NCBI RefSeq assembly: GCF_007988905.1
Contig: NZ_BJVA01000002.1
Location: 62,001 to 126,000, forward strand
Origin: Gluconobacter kanchanaburiensis NBRC 103587
Lineage (GTDB): Bacteria > Pseudomonadota > Alphaproteobacteria > Acetobacterales > Acetobacteraceae
Reading direction: 5' to 3'
DNA: 64,000 nt
Below, piece by piece: positions 44,303 through 55,000 of this stretch. Every line of letters starts with the position of its first letter. Positions within the stretch are counted from its first letter, which is position 1. The translations under genes were made by a program, and so were the position numbers. The notes under the pieces are model-generated. The model was not told the DNA's origin and made no database searches. It saw nothing but the letters and a program-made list of their open reading frames with translations.

Positions 44303-47299
44303 TCAGAAACTTGTCGTCACCGCCACACGGAAAACACGTCCGAGATAATTGTAAAGTGATTCATTGGTCTGGGCGAAAGCCGGGACGTTATTTCCATCCG
44401 GACCGTTGCCGACCAGAACCGGTTTCGAGTTCAGCATGTTGTTCATGACGAATGTCGCCCGCACCGGATGATCATAAGCCGTGAAATCATAAGCAATCGA
44501 CGTATCGAAATAGACCGCGCCCTTGATACGGTTGTTATTGATCGTGCGGTGCTGGGGCGTCGAGACAGGGCAGTTCGTGGTGCACTGGACGTAATCATTG
44601 CCATACACACCGGAGCTGAAGCCGCGCGCGACAAGATTGAAGGTGAGGTCATCGACCTTGTAGAATGAGCTGATCCGGTAATTCCACTTCGGCGCACTGT
44701 AATCACCCGCCAGGCTTCCACCGTTCACACCCGCGTAGTTGATCGGATAAACGTTGTTATCAACCGTGTTGGAGATGTAATGCGTGATTTCTCCATGTAC
44801 TGAGAATGAGCCCGGCAGTTTTTTCCAGATCTTGGACAGGCGGAACCGGTAGCTGGCCTCGATATCCAGTCCGCGCTCTTTCTGGCTGGCGAAGTTGAAC
44901 GGCTGAAGCAGGATGCTTTGCAGGACACCATTCGAATAATGGATGTTATTGCACCATGCCGTTCCGCCGGAATAGCAAAAATCTACCGCATTCTGACCGG
45001 TCACAGTTCCGATCGCGTTGCTGATATTGATGCTGTAATAATCAAAGGACGCCATAAATCCGGGCAGGAAACGCGGGCTGATGACCGTTCCCACAGTCCA
45101 GGTGTTGGACGTCTCCGGGGAAAGGTTGCGATTTCCGGTCCGGATCTGTGTGAAAGGCTGCGATCCGGGATCGGGGGAGTTTGCAGGCAGGACGACCGTG
45201 TTGTTCAGCGACGTGCCTGCGGCATAAAGCTCATTCAGGTTGGGCGCACGGATATCGTGGCTATAAGTCCCACGGAACTTGATGTCCTGAATGGGCGCAT
45301 AGGTAGCCCCCGTCTTCCAGGTCTCGACGCTTCCGGATGTGGAATAATCCGTATACCGCCCGGCACCATTGATATCGACGCCTTTCAGAACGGGCAGGTC
45401 AAGCTCCACATAACCTTCCTTGACATTGTAGGAGCCCTTGTTGGCCAGAAAGTTGCCGTACTGCCAGCCTGACTGATAGGCGGAGTTCACATAACCGGAC
45501 ACGGACTCACGGCGCCAGTCTCCGCCCATGGCAATAGCGGCATTTCCGCCCGGCAGGTGGAACATGTCTCCGCCGATATCGAAGGAGGCGACGTGCTGCT
45601 GGAGAACCTGTTCGCGCGCCGGCTGTCCTGTCTGGCCACCATAAATATAGTTCAGCGCCGCAGCGGACGGGCCACTCGTTCCCAGTCGGTCAATGGGCAC
45701 GCAGCCGTTGCCGGGATTGGTGATCGTGGACCGGCACATGATCTGCCCGTTATGCATCACCGCATCCTGGGCCAGAGCCATGCGGGAAAGATTCCATGTA
45801 TTCTTCAGACGGATATCGTCGAGCGTCCGACCATACTGATAGTACCAACCCCAATGCCAGTTATTGCCTGCAAACTTGAACTTCCCGTTCATGCCGCCGA
45901 CATAGCGGAAGACCTGGCGGCTTACATCGCTGCCCGGCACCGGGAAACCCGCATTACTGGTTCCCATGTTGAAAGAATTCAACCCCGCAGCCGCCATCTG
46001 GCTGGCAACCTGGGAGTAATCCCGGTTCAGATAGGCATTATCGCGATTGATCGTTACACCGGTGCTGGGGGTCTGCTGATAATAGCTGCTCCCGATATAT
46101 TTATTCCAGGAAAACTGGCCGAAGATCTCGGTATGCTCGCTGATGTCATAGGACGTACGGTTGAAGACACTGATCCGTTCCTCGCTCGGTGTGAGCGAAT
46201 TTGTCCCGACATGTCCTTTCAGGGTCTCGTCCGTATCCCCGCCGATCATGTAAGGGCTGGAAGCCGTACTTCTTACCCCATATTTGAGCTGACCTGTCTG
46301 GCCGGGCGCACCGAAATAAGTTCCTGCAAGCGGGCCAGAACTGATCAGGCCACCTGACGTATATGTAGACGGCCCGAAGCCCGACCCCACCAGACGCTGG
46401 GGCTGCCCATTGGTAGCGGTATAGGTAGGGTTATTGATCTGGAAGTATCCGCTGTCGTTCCAGGAACGGTCGATCGTATCGACGCCGAACTGCTGATAAT
46501 ACTGCGCATCAAGCAGGACATGAAGTTTCCCGTTCAGGAACGTCTTTCCCATCGTTGCATTGAGCGTATAGTTCGGATCATCCGCATAGGTCGTGAAGCC
46601 TGTATTCGCTGACAGTTTCAGACCTGAGAATTTCTTGTTCAGGACAAAATTGACGACACCTCCTACCGCATCCGAACCATACTGCGCGGAAGCGCCTCCC
46701 GTGACGACTTCCACGCGCTCAACAAGATTCTGAGGAATGGTATTGACGTCCACCAGTCCGGTAATCGAGGACGCAACGGACCGCTGACCATCGATCAGGA
46801 TCAGGGTACGGTTCGCACCGAGACCACGCAGGTTGACAGCATTGATACCGGCAAGGCCTGATGACAAAAATCCAGAACTGGTCGCGGATGTGCTCGCCTG
46901 AGTTACAGCAGGTAGCTGGTTCACCAATTCCGAAATATTGGCGGGAACCTGCGCGGCGATATCTTCCCGACCGAGAACCGTGACCGGAGTGGGCGAACTG
47001 AAGCCGTTACGGACAATATGGCTACCCGTCACCGTCACCTGTTCGGCTGCGCCACCGTTGACTGAAGCAACCTTGTGCAGTGCTTTCCTGCGAGAACTGG
47101 CACTGGTCGTCGTCGCATGCGCAGATTTAGATTCGGATACGGAATGTTCTGAAGAATTTTTTTTCTTTTCAACAACTGACGGAGCGTCAGCCCCTTTCAC
47201 TTCAGCGGCACAGACAGCTGTCATCGGCAGGACACACAGGATCGACGTTGAAAGGAGAGAGCGAGAAAAAAGACCCAGCGGGAATCCTGATTGCGCCAT
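44303..47299 (-). CDS. TonB-dependent receptor (large)
   Basis: A 998-residue outer-membrane receptor. N-terminal signal (LLSTSILCVLPMTAVCAAEV), a charged linker, a TonB-box-like QVTVTGSHI (about residue 86), a plug domain (FSSPTPVTVLGREDI, NISELVNQLPAVTQAS, INAVNLRGLGANRTLILIDGQR, DVNTIPQNLVERVEVVTGGASAQYGSDAVGGVVNFVLN) and a barrel ending in the terminal Phe (VTTSF). Length and plug style fit peptide- or oligosaccharide-type receptors. It is first in a set with a secreted protease and an amidohydrolase, so a peptide substrate is plausible; this is inference. A strong hairpin lies just upstream, at 47411-47459, and the 5' region (47300-47410) is A/T-rich. Confidence 0.92.
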   Translation of the reverse strand: MAQSGFPLGLFSRSLLSTSILCVLPMTAVCAAEVKGADAPSVVEKKKNSSEHSVSESKSAHATTTSASSRRKALHKVASVNGGAAEQVTVTGSHIVRNGFSSPTPVTVLGREDIAAQVPANISELVNQLPAVTQASTSATSSGFLSSGLAGINAVNLRGLGANRTLILIDGQRSVASSITGLVDVNTIPQNLVERVEVVTGGASAQYGSDAVGGVVNFVLNKKFSGLKLSANTGFTTYADDPNYTLNATMGKTFLNGKLHVLLDAQYYQQFGVDTIDRSWNDSGYFQINNPTYTATNGQPQRLVGSGFGPSTYTSGGLISSGPLAGTYFGAPGQTGQLKYGVRSTASSPYMIGGDTDETLKGHVGTNSLTPSEERISVFNRTSYDISEHTEIFGQFSWNKYIGSSYYQQTPSTGVTINRDNAYLNRDYSQVASQMAAAGLNSFNMGTSNAGFPVPGSDVSRQVFRYVGGMNGKFKFAGNNWHWGWYYQYGRTLDDIRLKNTWNLSRMALAQDAVMHNGQIMCRSTITNPGNGCVPIDRLGTSGPSAAALNYIYGGQTGQPAREQVLQQHVASFDIGGDMFHLPGGNAAIAMGGDWRRESVSGYVNSAYQSGWQYGNFLANKGSYNVKEGYVELDLPVLKGVDINGAGRYTDYSTSGSVETWKTGATYAPIQDIKFRGTYSHDIRAPNLNELYAAGTSLNNTVVLPANSPDPGSQPFTQIRTGNRNLSPETSNTWTVGTVISPRFLPGFMASFDYYSINISNAIGTVTGQNAVDFCYSGGTAWCNNIHYSNGVLQSILLQPFNFASQKERGLDIEASYRFRLSKIWKKLPGSFSVHGEITHYISNTVDNNVYPINYAGVNGGSLAGDYSAPKWNYRISSFYKVDDLTFNLVARGFSSGVYGNDYVQCTTNCPVSTPQHRTINNNRIKGAVYFDTSIAYDFTAYDHPVRATFVMNNMLNSKPVLVGNGPDGNNVPAFAQTNESLYNYLGRVFRVAVTTSF

Positions 47300-47410
47300 G
47301 GGAGTAAAGCCCTATGCTTGATAGTATGAAAATAAAATTTACATACATTACAATGCAGAAACAACTAGAATTGTTCCGCAGTCGCGCTTTGTCGTGATGG
47401 CGTTCCGGGA

Positions 47411-47459
47411 AGCAAAAGGCGGTCTGCCGGAGGGCCTTCCCGACAGACCGCCTTTTGCT
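47411..47459. terminator. Strong terminator hairpin after the nitrilase gene
   Basis: A 16-bp perfect stem AGCAAAAGGCGGTCTG (47411-47426) / CAGACCGCCTTTTGCT (47444-47459) with a 17-nt loop, just past the nitrilase stop. T-rich tracts flank it, so it can also act on the plus strand. It insulates the receptor-protease unit from the nitrilase. Confidence 0.9.
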
Positions 47460-47462
47460 GCT

Positions 47463-48437
47463 TCAGGTCTCGGAGGCGTCCGGTTCCGGAGTGTTCGCTG
47501 CACAGGCGGCGCCGAAGAATGAGACTGGCGTTCTGGCTTCTTCATTAACATGCAGGCTGAACACGTCCGGACGGGCGTAATGCCCGGCAACATCCAGATC
47601 GTATTTGCCACGGATAATGTCATCGAGGTCGATATCAGCTGTCAGAATTGCCTCGCGATCATGGACCGGTCCTGCAATGATTTCTCCCAGCGGGCTGACG
47701 ATGACACTACCGCCCCGGATGAGGACGGTCTGCGGGTCGCTCCCCTGATGACAGACATAGTCTTCCGGCGCGTCCCCTCGGGTCATGAACTGGCAAGCAC
47801 TCAGCACAAAAGTCCGCCCCTCATAGGCGATATGCCGCATGGAGGCCTGCCAGATATCACGCTCATCGACAGTTGGGGCACACCAGAGGCTGATCCCGCG
47901 GGCATACATGCTCTGGCGTAGGTCCGGCATATAGTTCTCCCAACAGATGGCAGCGCCCAGACGTCCGATTTCTGTATCGAACACGGGGATGGTGGAGCCG
48001 TCTCCCTGCCCCCAGACCAGACGTTCCGTTCCCGTCGGCATCAGCTTGCGATGTTTGCCCAAAAGCGCACCGTCGGGGCCGAAAAAGAGCGCCGTGCAAT
48101 ACAGGGTGGCACCGTCGCGTTCGATCACGCCCACCACCAGATGCGCCGCCATGTTCGCCGCGAAGGAGCCGATCCGGTCCGTCTCCGGCCCTGGCACCGC
48201 GATCGCCGATTTCCAGTATCGCAGATAGTCGTCCCGACCCTCGGGGAAACGGCTGCCCAGTACCGCTCCGAAATTCAGGCCCTTCGGATAGCCGCCAACA
48301 TAGGCTTCAGGGAAAACTGCCAGTTTCACGCCTTGCGCCGCCGCGGCCTCACAATGCGCCTGCATGCGGTCAAGGGTGGCAGGCGTATCAAACAGGGTCG
48401 TTCCCGCCTGAATGACGGCAACGCGTAGCTTGGTCAT
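47463..48437 (-). CDS. Nitrilase
   Basis: A 324-residue nitrilase-superfamily enzyme that hydrolyses nitriles to acids and ammonia. The catalytic triad is visible: Glu in VFPEAYVGGYP (residue 44), Lys in GKHRKLMPTG and Cys in AAICWENYMPDLR. The last segment matches true nitrilases (branch 1), which use CWENxxP, rather than amidases. Start at 48437 is chosen because GAGAGAG precedes the ATG; the open frame extends to 48524. It is followed by a strong terminator and is separated from the second amidase by 236 bp (48438-48673) with no gene. Confidence 0.9.
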   Translation of the reverse strand: MTKLRVAVIQAGTTLFDTPATLDRMQAHCEAAAAQGVKLAVFPEAYVGGYPKGLNFGAVLGSRFPEGRDDYLRYWKSAIAVPGPETDRIGSFAANMAAHLVVGVIERDGATLYCTALFFGPDGALLGKHRKLMPTGTERLVWGQGDGSTIPVFDTEIGRLGAAICWENYMPDLRQSMYARGISLWCAPTVDERDIWQASMRHIAYEGRTFVLSACQFMTRGDAPEDYVCHQGSDPQTVLIRGGSVIVSPLGEIIAGPVHDREAILTADIDLDDIIRGKYDLDVAGHYARPDVFSLHVNEEARTPVSFFGAACAANTPEPDASET

Positions 48438-48673
48438 AGATGCTCTCTCGCGTAATGGGTCGGGACGGTCGTCCGCTAATCGTCTGGCACCACCAGACGG
48501 CAAAGACGATAACAGTCCTGACACCAGACGCCAGAATCCGCCTTCAGAATTCGCTAACTATAGATGCCGGGAGTGACGGGCTCTCTTACAAAGTGACAGG
48601 GGCGCTCATGCAGGGTGTTCCCAAACACCCCAAGACGTTCCGCTCGCAATCATTGAGAACGCCCCGGCCGTGG

Positions 48674-49462
48674 TCAAGATTCTGCCAGAACCGGAGCGGC
48701 AAAGCGCCTGTTTTCCAACACAGGCAGGATCTTCCGGGCGTGAGCGATCCGCGCAGGGTCCAGCGTTGCGAAGCCCAGCGCCGGCGATTCTCCGAGAGCC
48801 AGCGTCACGACGCCCAGCGGATCGACAACCATGCTGAAACCTGTGTTCCGGGCACCACATTCCCCGACAGCGACGACGTAACAGGTGTTTTCGAGCGCAC
48901 GCGCCACCGCCATGATTTCCCAGTGCCGCTCCTTGCCCGGCCCCCGCACCCAGGCGGCGGGCAGCAGGATAGCATCCGCGCCGGACAGGGCGAGATGACG
49001 CGCCAGTTCCGGGAAGCGGACATCATAGCAGGTCATCAGACCGACTTTCATGTCTCCGATCCGGACAATGGGCGGCAGGTCCAGTCCCGGCGAGGTCCGC
49101 TGGGATTCCTTCATGCTGAAAGCGTCATAAAGATGCAGCTTGCGATATGTAGCGAGGAAGGCGCCATCGCGCAGCACAAACTGGGTATTAAAAAAGCGTC
49201 CTTCTCCATCCGGAACGTTGACACATCCCACGACGGCGATGCCGTCGCTGGCATTGCGCAGTCCTTCCATGAACGGACCGTCCAGAGGCTGCGCCGTCCG
49301 CGGCAGAAGTTCCGGATTGTTAATGTCCTGCGCGAGAATACCCTCTGGCAGAACCAGAAGTTCGGCACCGCCTTCCCGCGCCTGCGCGATCAGATCCAGA
49401 CACTGACGCTGGTTGGTTTCCCAATCCGGCGCTACGGCAAACTGTCCCAGAGCAACTTTCAT
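48674..49462 (-). CDS. Carbon-nitrogen hydrolase (Nit2/deaminated-glutathione amidase type)
   Basis: A 262-residue nitrilase-superfamily amidase. The triad is Glu40 in LLVLPEGI, Lys in TYRKLHLYD and Cys in LMTCYDVRFPEL. The CYDVRFPEL form fits Nit1/Nit2-like omega-amidases and deaminated-glutathione amidases rather than nitrile-specific enzymes. It is transcribed in the same direction as the nitrilase but with a gap of 236 bp, so joint transcription is not certain. No other member of the pathway is adjacent. Confidence 0.85.
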   Translation of the reverse strand: MKVALGQFAVAPDWETNQRQCLDLIAQAREGGAELLVLPEGILAQDINNPELLPRTAQPLDGPFMEGLRNASDGIAVVGCVNVPDGEGRFFNTQFVLRDGAFLATYRKLHLYDAFSMKESQRTSPGLDLPPIVRIGDMKVGLMTCYDVRFPELARHLALSGADAILLPAAWVRGPGKERHWEIMAVARALENTCYVVAVGECGARNTGFSMVVDPLGVVTLALGESPALGFATLDPARIAHARKILPVLENRRFAAPVLAES

Positions 49463-49998
49463 AATGACGTCCTTCTCGCCCGGGTCATAACAAATGCCCC
49501 GCCATGTCCATCGTCACCATGCCTCACCGGACAGAAACCGTGAAGACGAAGACGTCGGCTTTCATGGTCTTTCAGAGCCGGAGAACGTGCCTGAGGCGGC
49601 CGATACTTTTTCTCACACCATACCCGCCTACCGTTCGAGGGGAATATTTCGAAGAAATCTTAATGGTTTAACATTCCCATTTTCATATATCAGGACATTC
49701 ATCAGAATTATTTAAATATCCAAAAAAAATTATCGCCGATTTTTGAAGTCATTGGAAAGAATCCATCCAGAATGAAAGAAATTTTGTTTTTAGAAAAAAT
49801 AGCCTCAGACATAACGTTCACAGGAAAATTGCAATCACACTCTCGTGAATCCAACTCCGAATCATGACGCATATTTCCAGAACGCTGGTTGCATTCAGAG
49901 CATCGTTTACGTCTCCGGAGACTGAAAATCTTTTTAAAAGCTATCCCATGCCAGTTCATGCACATGCTCTTAGACATCTTTTGACATGGGGAACTTAC
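49463..49998. other. A/T-rich intergenic region upstream of the porin
   Basis: About 535 bp, markedly A/T-rich after 49660, typical for a promoter or 5' leader of a highly expressed outer-membrane gene. Within it the porin frame remains open (ATG at 49864 and 49948), but neither start has an SD. The left part contains no credible gene on either strand. Confidence 0.4.
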
Positions 49999-51993
49999 TT
50001 GAGCCTGCTTGATTTCCGCGCGCCGCGTTCACGAAAGTTTTCGGGACGTGGATATCTGTTTCTCGGAACGGCCTTGGGTCTGTTTCTGCTGGGGAGCAGA
50101 GCGAGGGCTGACGACGATATTGTTTCGAAAATGGAACAGGAAATGAGTCGCCTTCAGGCGGCGCAAGCCCATGTGCAGGAAGAGCAGCGCGCCATCAATC
50201 ACGACATGGCCATACTGAAAGAGGAAATCGCGCGACACCATACGTCGGCCGGCGGCGCTTCAAGTGTTTCCCATGGTGTCGTGGCTGGAGGCCCTGCCGC
50301 CCATCAAATTAGTGAACCGCTCTCCGAATCTTCCGGTCATGCTGGTCGCGTGACGACAGCAGCGCTTCGTCGTCACGCGACCAGCACAGGTGAAGCTGTG
50401 ACGCCTGTTCGGAACATTAACACGACTTCCAAGGAGAGGCATGGATCGGAGTCCGCTTCCGGTATGCCACATGGCGGCGTAGCACGTCGGGACCTCTCCC
50501 TATCTCCCACTGGCCGCGGCCTCGTCGATACCGACAAGGGATCGGAGTTTGATGTCGTGGGTCATCGCGCCGAAGATGTCGTCGTTCATTTCGCGGAAAA
50601 CGGTGTGGGTCCCCATCCGCGTGAAACGCTCGGCGCGCAGGCCGCCGGTGCGGTAGGCGATCACGGCGTCTTCCATCTCGGGCCAGTCACGCTCATGCTA
50701 GGCGGCTTTGTCGATACGGCAGCCGTGCTCGAAAACCGCCATATCGCCTCCGACACGTTCAACTACTGGCAGGACATGCCGTATCCGAACGAGCCGCGCT
50801 ATCACACCAACAATTTTGACGGCGGCGCCCGCTACAGCCGCCTGTCCCTGCTCGCACGTGGAAATATCAACTCCGAAGCGACGATTTCCGGCTTTTTCGA
50901 ATCCGATTTCGGTGCGGGCGCGGTCACTACCGACCCTTATGAAAGCAACAGCTATTCCTTCCGTCTCCGCCAGGCGTACCTTGCCTATGATGACAACAAG
51001 GCGGGCTGGCATTTCCTTGGCGGTCAGGCGTGGAGCCTCCTGACGCCGGGCCGTGCGGGTATCGTCGCGCGACAGGAAAGCCTTCCGGAAACGATTGAAG
51101 CCTCCATGCTCGCGGGCCAGACCTGGTCGCGACAGTGGCAGGTCCGTATCGTGAAAGACTTCTTCCATCACCGTCTGTGGACCGGCCTTTCTATCGAAAA
51201 TCCAGCCACGCTCTATGACACGACCGGCTTTTCCACCAGCAACGGTGCTGTGTCGATGCCCAACGGCTCCACCGTCACGATCGGCGAAAATGGCGTCGGC
51301 CTCACCAACGACACAACCAATTTCTCCAACGAAATCGCACCCGACGTCATCGGCAAGGTCGCCTATGATCCCGTCTGGGGCCATTATGAAATGGAAGGCA
51401 TCCTGCACTTCCCGCATGACCGCGTGACGATGGGCCATACCGGCCATAACAACACGGCTATTGGCGGTGGCGCGGGTGGCTCCATGATCCTGCCGCTCAT
51501 CCCCGGCAAGGTGGAACTGCGGATGGCGGGCCTCGCGGGCTGGGGCATCAACCGTTACGGTTCCGTCCTTCTGCCCGACGCCACGATCAAGGCCAATGGC
51601 AGCCCGGACCCTCTCTTCGGCGTTCAGGCGCAGGCCGGCGTCATCGCGCACCCCAATCCGCGCATCGATGTCTATGGTTATGTCGGCACCCAGCGGGTCG
51701 GCCACTCCTATTTCAATTCAAATGGCGCGTCCTATGGCTATGGCAATCCCGGCTATTCCAATGCCGGTTGCCTTCAGGAACTCTCCACGCTGGCCTGTAC
51801 GGCCAATACACGCGCCGTCTCCGAAATCACGATTGGTGGCTGGTGGCGTTTCTTCAAGGGCCGTTTCGGAACCGTCGAAGCGGGCACGCAGCTCGCTTAT
51901 GCGCGTCGCCAGATCTGGTCCGGTATCGGGGGGGACCCGCATACCAGCATGAGCCAAATCTTCTTCGATTTCCGCTACCTGCCATTCCAGTAA
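49999..51993 (+). CDS. DcaP-like outer-membrane porin with N-terminal coiled coil
   Basis: A barrel porin of about 664 residues from a TTG at 49999. That start is preferred because GGGGA lies about 6 nt upstream and the product then begins with a proper signal peptide (basic RAPRSRKFSGRG, hydrophobic YLFLGTALGLFLLG, cleavage SRARA-DD). ATG codons at 49864 and 49948 are in frame but lack SDs. After the signal comes a coiled coil (MEQEMSRLQAAQAHVQEEQRAINHDMAILKEEIAR), a variable linker of about 150 residues, and a DcaP-type barrel (GGFVDTAAVLENR, SRLSLLARGNINSEATISGFFESDFG, SFRLRQAYLAYDDNK, LGGQAWSLLTPGRAG) ending in Phe-rich strands. Such trimeric porins carry acidic or aromatic solutes. Its neighbours are unrelated. 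Confidence 0.8.
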   Translation: MSLLDFRAPRSRKFSGRGYLFLGTALGLFLLGSRARADDDIVSKMEQEMSRLQAAQAHVQEEQRAINHDMAILKEEIARHHTSAGGASSVSHGVVAGGPAAHQISEPLSESSGHAGRVTTAALRRHATSTGEAVTPVRNINTTSKERHGSESASGMPHGGVARRDLSLSPTGRGLVDTDKGSEFDVVGHRAEDVVVHFAENGVGPHPRETLGAQAAGAVGDHGVFHLGPVTLMLGGFVDTAAVLENRHIASDTFNYWQDMPYPNEPRYHTNNFDGGARYSRLSLLARGNINSEATISGFFESDFGAGAVTTDPYESNSYSFRLRQAYLAYDDNKAGWHFLGGQAWSLLTPGRAGIVARQESLPETIEASMLAGQTWSRQWQVRIVKDFFHHRLWTGLSIENPATLYDTTGFSTSNGAVSMPNGSTVTIGENGVGLTNDTTNFSNEIAPDVIGKVAYDPVWGHYEMEGILHFPHDRVTMGHTGHNNTAIGGGAGGSMILPLIPGKVELRMAGLAGWGINRYGSVLLPDATIKANGSPDPLFGVQAQAGVIAHPNPRIDVYGYVGTQRVGHSYFNSNGASYGYGNPGYSNAGCLQELSTLACTANTRAVSEITIGGWWRFFKGRFGTVEAGTQLAYARRQIWSGIGGDPHTSMSQIFFDFRYLPFQ

Positions 51994-52008
51994 AACCCGG
52001 CGTCCCAG

Positions 52009-55000
52009 TCAGGCTTCTGTCCTGTCCGGGACGGTTTTTCTGTCAGTGCCGAAAAACCGCGCATAGAGCGTTGGCAGAACGAAGAGCGTAAGGAGTGTGG
52101 AGGAGACGAGCCCTCCGATCACGACGGACGCCAGAGGGCGCTCCACCTCCGCGCCCGATCCGCCCGAGAACGCCATCGGGAAGAAACCCAGACTGGCCAC
52201 GGATGCCGTCGCCAGAACAGGCCGCAACCGGCTTCGGGCTGCCTGAAACGCCGCATCTGCCGCCGCCAGCCCCTGCTCCCGGAATACGCGGATCTGGCTG
52301 ACCAGCACCACACCGTTCAGGATCGCCACACCAAAGAGTGCAATAAAGCCGATCCCCGCCGCGATGCTGAACGGCAGCCCCCGCAGCGCCAGCATGAAAA
52401 TACCGCCTGTTGCCGCCATCGGCAGATTGGCGAATACGAGCGAGGCCGCGCCGAACGACCCCAAAGCTGCCACCAGCAGCAGGAAAATCAGCGCCAGCGC
52501 GATGGGCACGACGATGAACAGCCGGTGCAACGCGGATTGCAGGTTCCGGAACTGCCCGGCCCAGACCATCCGGTAGCCCTGCGGCATCTTTATTTTCTGC
52601 GCCACTGCCTGCTGGGCCGCCGCCACGAACGAACTCACATCCCGCCCGCGGATATTGGCCTGCACGATCACCCGACGGTGAATATTATCCCGGTCAATCC
52701 GCGCCACGCCGTCCGAAAGCGTGATATCCGCGACCTGCGACAACAGGACCCAGCCTCTCCCGTCGGCACGCCGCACCTGTAGATGTCCAATCCGCTCCGG
52801 AGAGCTGACAGCGTCTTCCCGCAGACGAACCTGCGTAGGAATAATTGCCCCCTGAACCGTTACGGGTTTGCCCACATGCCCACCCACGGCCTCCACCACG
52901 GCCAGAACATCCGGGACCGAAACCCCGAGCCGACCCGCCGCATCCCGATTCACGTCGATATGCAGAAACGGGACCGTGCCACTCCCCTGCAGGGCGACGT
53001 CGGCCGCGCCGGGGACGGTTTTCAGAACGCCGACAATCTGCCCCGCGATCCGGTCCAGCTCCGCCAGATCGTCACCATAGACCGAGATCGCAAGCTGCGT
53101 CCTCACACCTGCCAGAAGGTCATCCATCCGCATCTGGATCGGCTGGGACCAGGAATAGGCGGCATCGGGACGTGCCTTCTGAAGGGCGTCATTGAACGCC
53201 GACACCAGTCCGGCCTGTGTCCGGGCGGTTTTCCACTGGTCATGCGGCCGCAGGAAAATGAAGGTGTCCGTCTCGTTCGTGCCCATCGGATCGGTCGGGA
53301 TCGCCGCCGTGCCCGTGCTGCTGACGACGGTCCGGACCTCCGGAAAGGAACGCAGGATTTTCTCCTCTGCCGTCACACCGTCCAGAACCGTATCGAGGGA
53401 CGCGCCGGGCAGTCGTGTCGACGTCAGGACGAGCGACCCTTCTTCAAGCTGGGGCACAAACTCTCCGCCCAGTCGTCCGCCCACGACCATCGCCAGCAGA
53501 AATGCCGCCACCGTTACGACCAGAAGTCGCCCGCTATGGTGCTCCGTCCAGCGCAGGCCGGGTTCATACCAGCGCCGGATCTGCCGCACGAAGGCCGTTT
53601 CCCGATCGTCCTGTCGCGCGCGCATCACAAGAGCCGCAAGGACAGGCACGCAGACGAAGCAGTAGGCCAGTGAGGCCAGGAGCGCCATGATGACCGTCTG
53701 CGCCATCGGCCGGAACATTTTGCCCTCGATCCCCTGGAGGGTCAGCACCGGCAGATAGACCATGACGATGACGAGGATCGCGAAACTGACTGGCCTTACC
53801 ACAGCTCTGGCGGCATCCGCCGTCAGTTCGGTGAAAGGTTTGCCCGCCCGGTTTTCGCCCCGTTCGACCATGATATGTTCGACCACGACGAGCGAGCTGT
53901 CCACAATCATTCCGAAGTCGATCGCGCCCAGACTCAGCAGATTGGCCGAGACGCCGAACAGCCGCATCCCAGCCATCGCCGCCACCAGAGACGCCGGAAT
54001 GACGGACACGATCACCAGTGCCGCCCGCCAGTCTCCCAGAACGACCACCAGCACGACGAGCACCAGAATTGCGCCGATCAGCAGGTTTTCCTTGACCGTA
54101 TGAATCGTCTGGCCCGTCAGGTCCGCCCGGCTGTAGAACGGTTCCAGCGTAACGCCCGGCGGAAGCGACTGACGGATGGCCGGCAGGGCACGCCTTATGG
54201 AATCCAGCGTCGCATTCGAACTTGCGCCGGTCTGCATCATCACGACACCAATGACCGCCTCGCCCTGCCCGTCCCGCGTTACCGCGCCGAGCCGTGTGCG
54301 GGGTCCTGCGGACACAACGCCCATATCCCGAAGACGGATGACGTGACCATCAACGCCGAATTTCACGGGTATGGCGCCGAAATCCGCCAGACTACCCACG
54401 AGTGCACGCCCGACCACGACGTTCTGTTCGGCATGATGCGCAATCCAGCCACCGCCTGAGGAGGCATTATTGGCATCCACCGCCTGCACGATATCGCCAA
54501 CCGAAACACCAAAGGCCCGGATCCGCGCAGGATCGACCGCCACCTGGTAGGTCTCGACCGCGCCGCCATTGACGTTGACGTCCACCACACCCGGCACAAG
54601 CCTGAGCTGCGGTACCACCGTCCAGGTCATGAGACGGTTCAACTCCATCAGGGAGTGGCCGGCTCCCCTGATCTGGAGTTGCATGATCTCACCCATGCCC
54701 GTCGCCAGCGGTCCCATCGACACGCCGATCCCGGGTAGCGTGATGCTGTCCCGTGCACCCTGCAGCCGCTCCGCGACCCGGGCACGGTCCAGATCGATAT
54801 CGGTCGCGTCATCAAACTGGAGATAGACCGCCGACACACCGGTTCGTGACACGGAGCGCAGGTCCGTCACCCCCGGAATGCCCGTCAGGCTGGCCTCGAC
54901 GGGAAGGGTAATGAGTTTTTCAACTTCTTCCGTAGCCAGTCCGGGCGCTGTAACCGACACCATCACCTGCTTGGGAGAAATATCCGGCACAGGCTCGACC

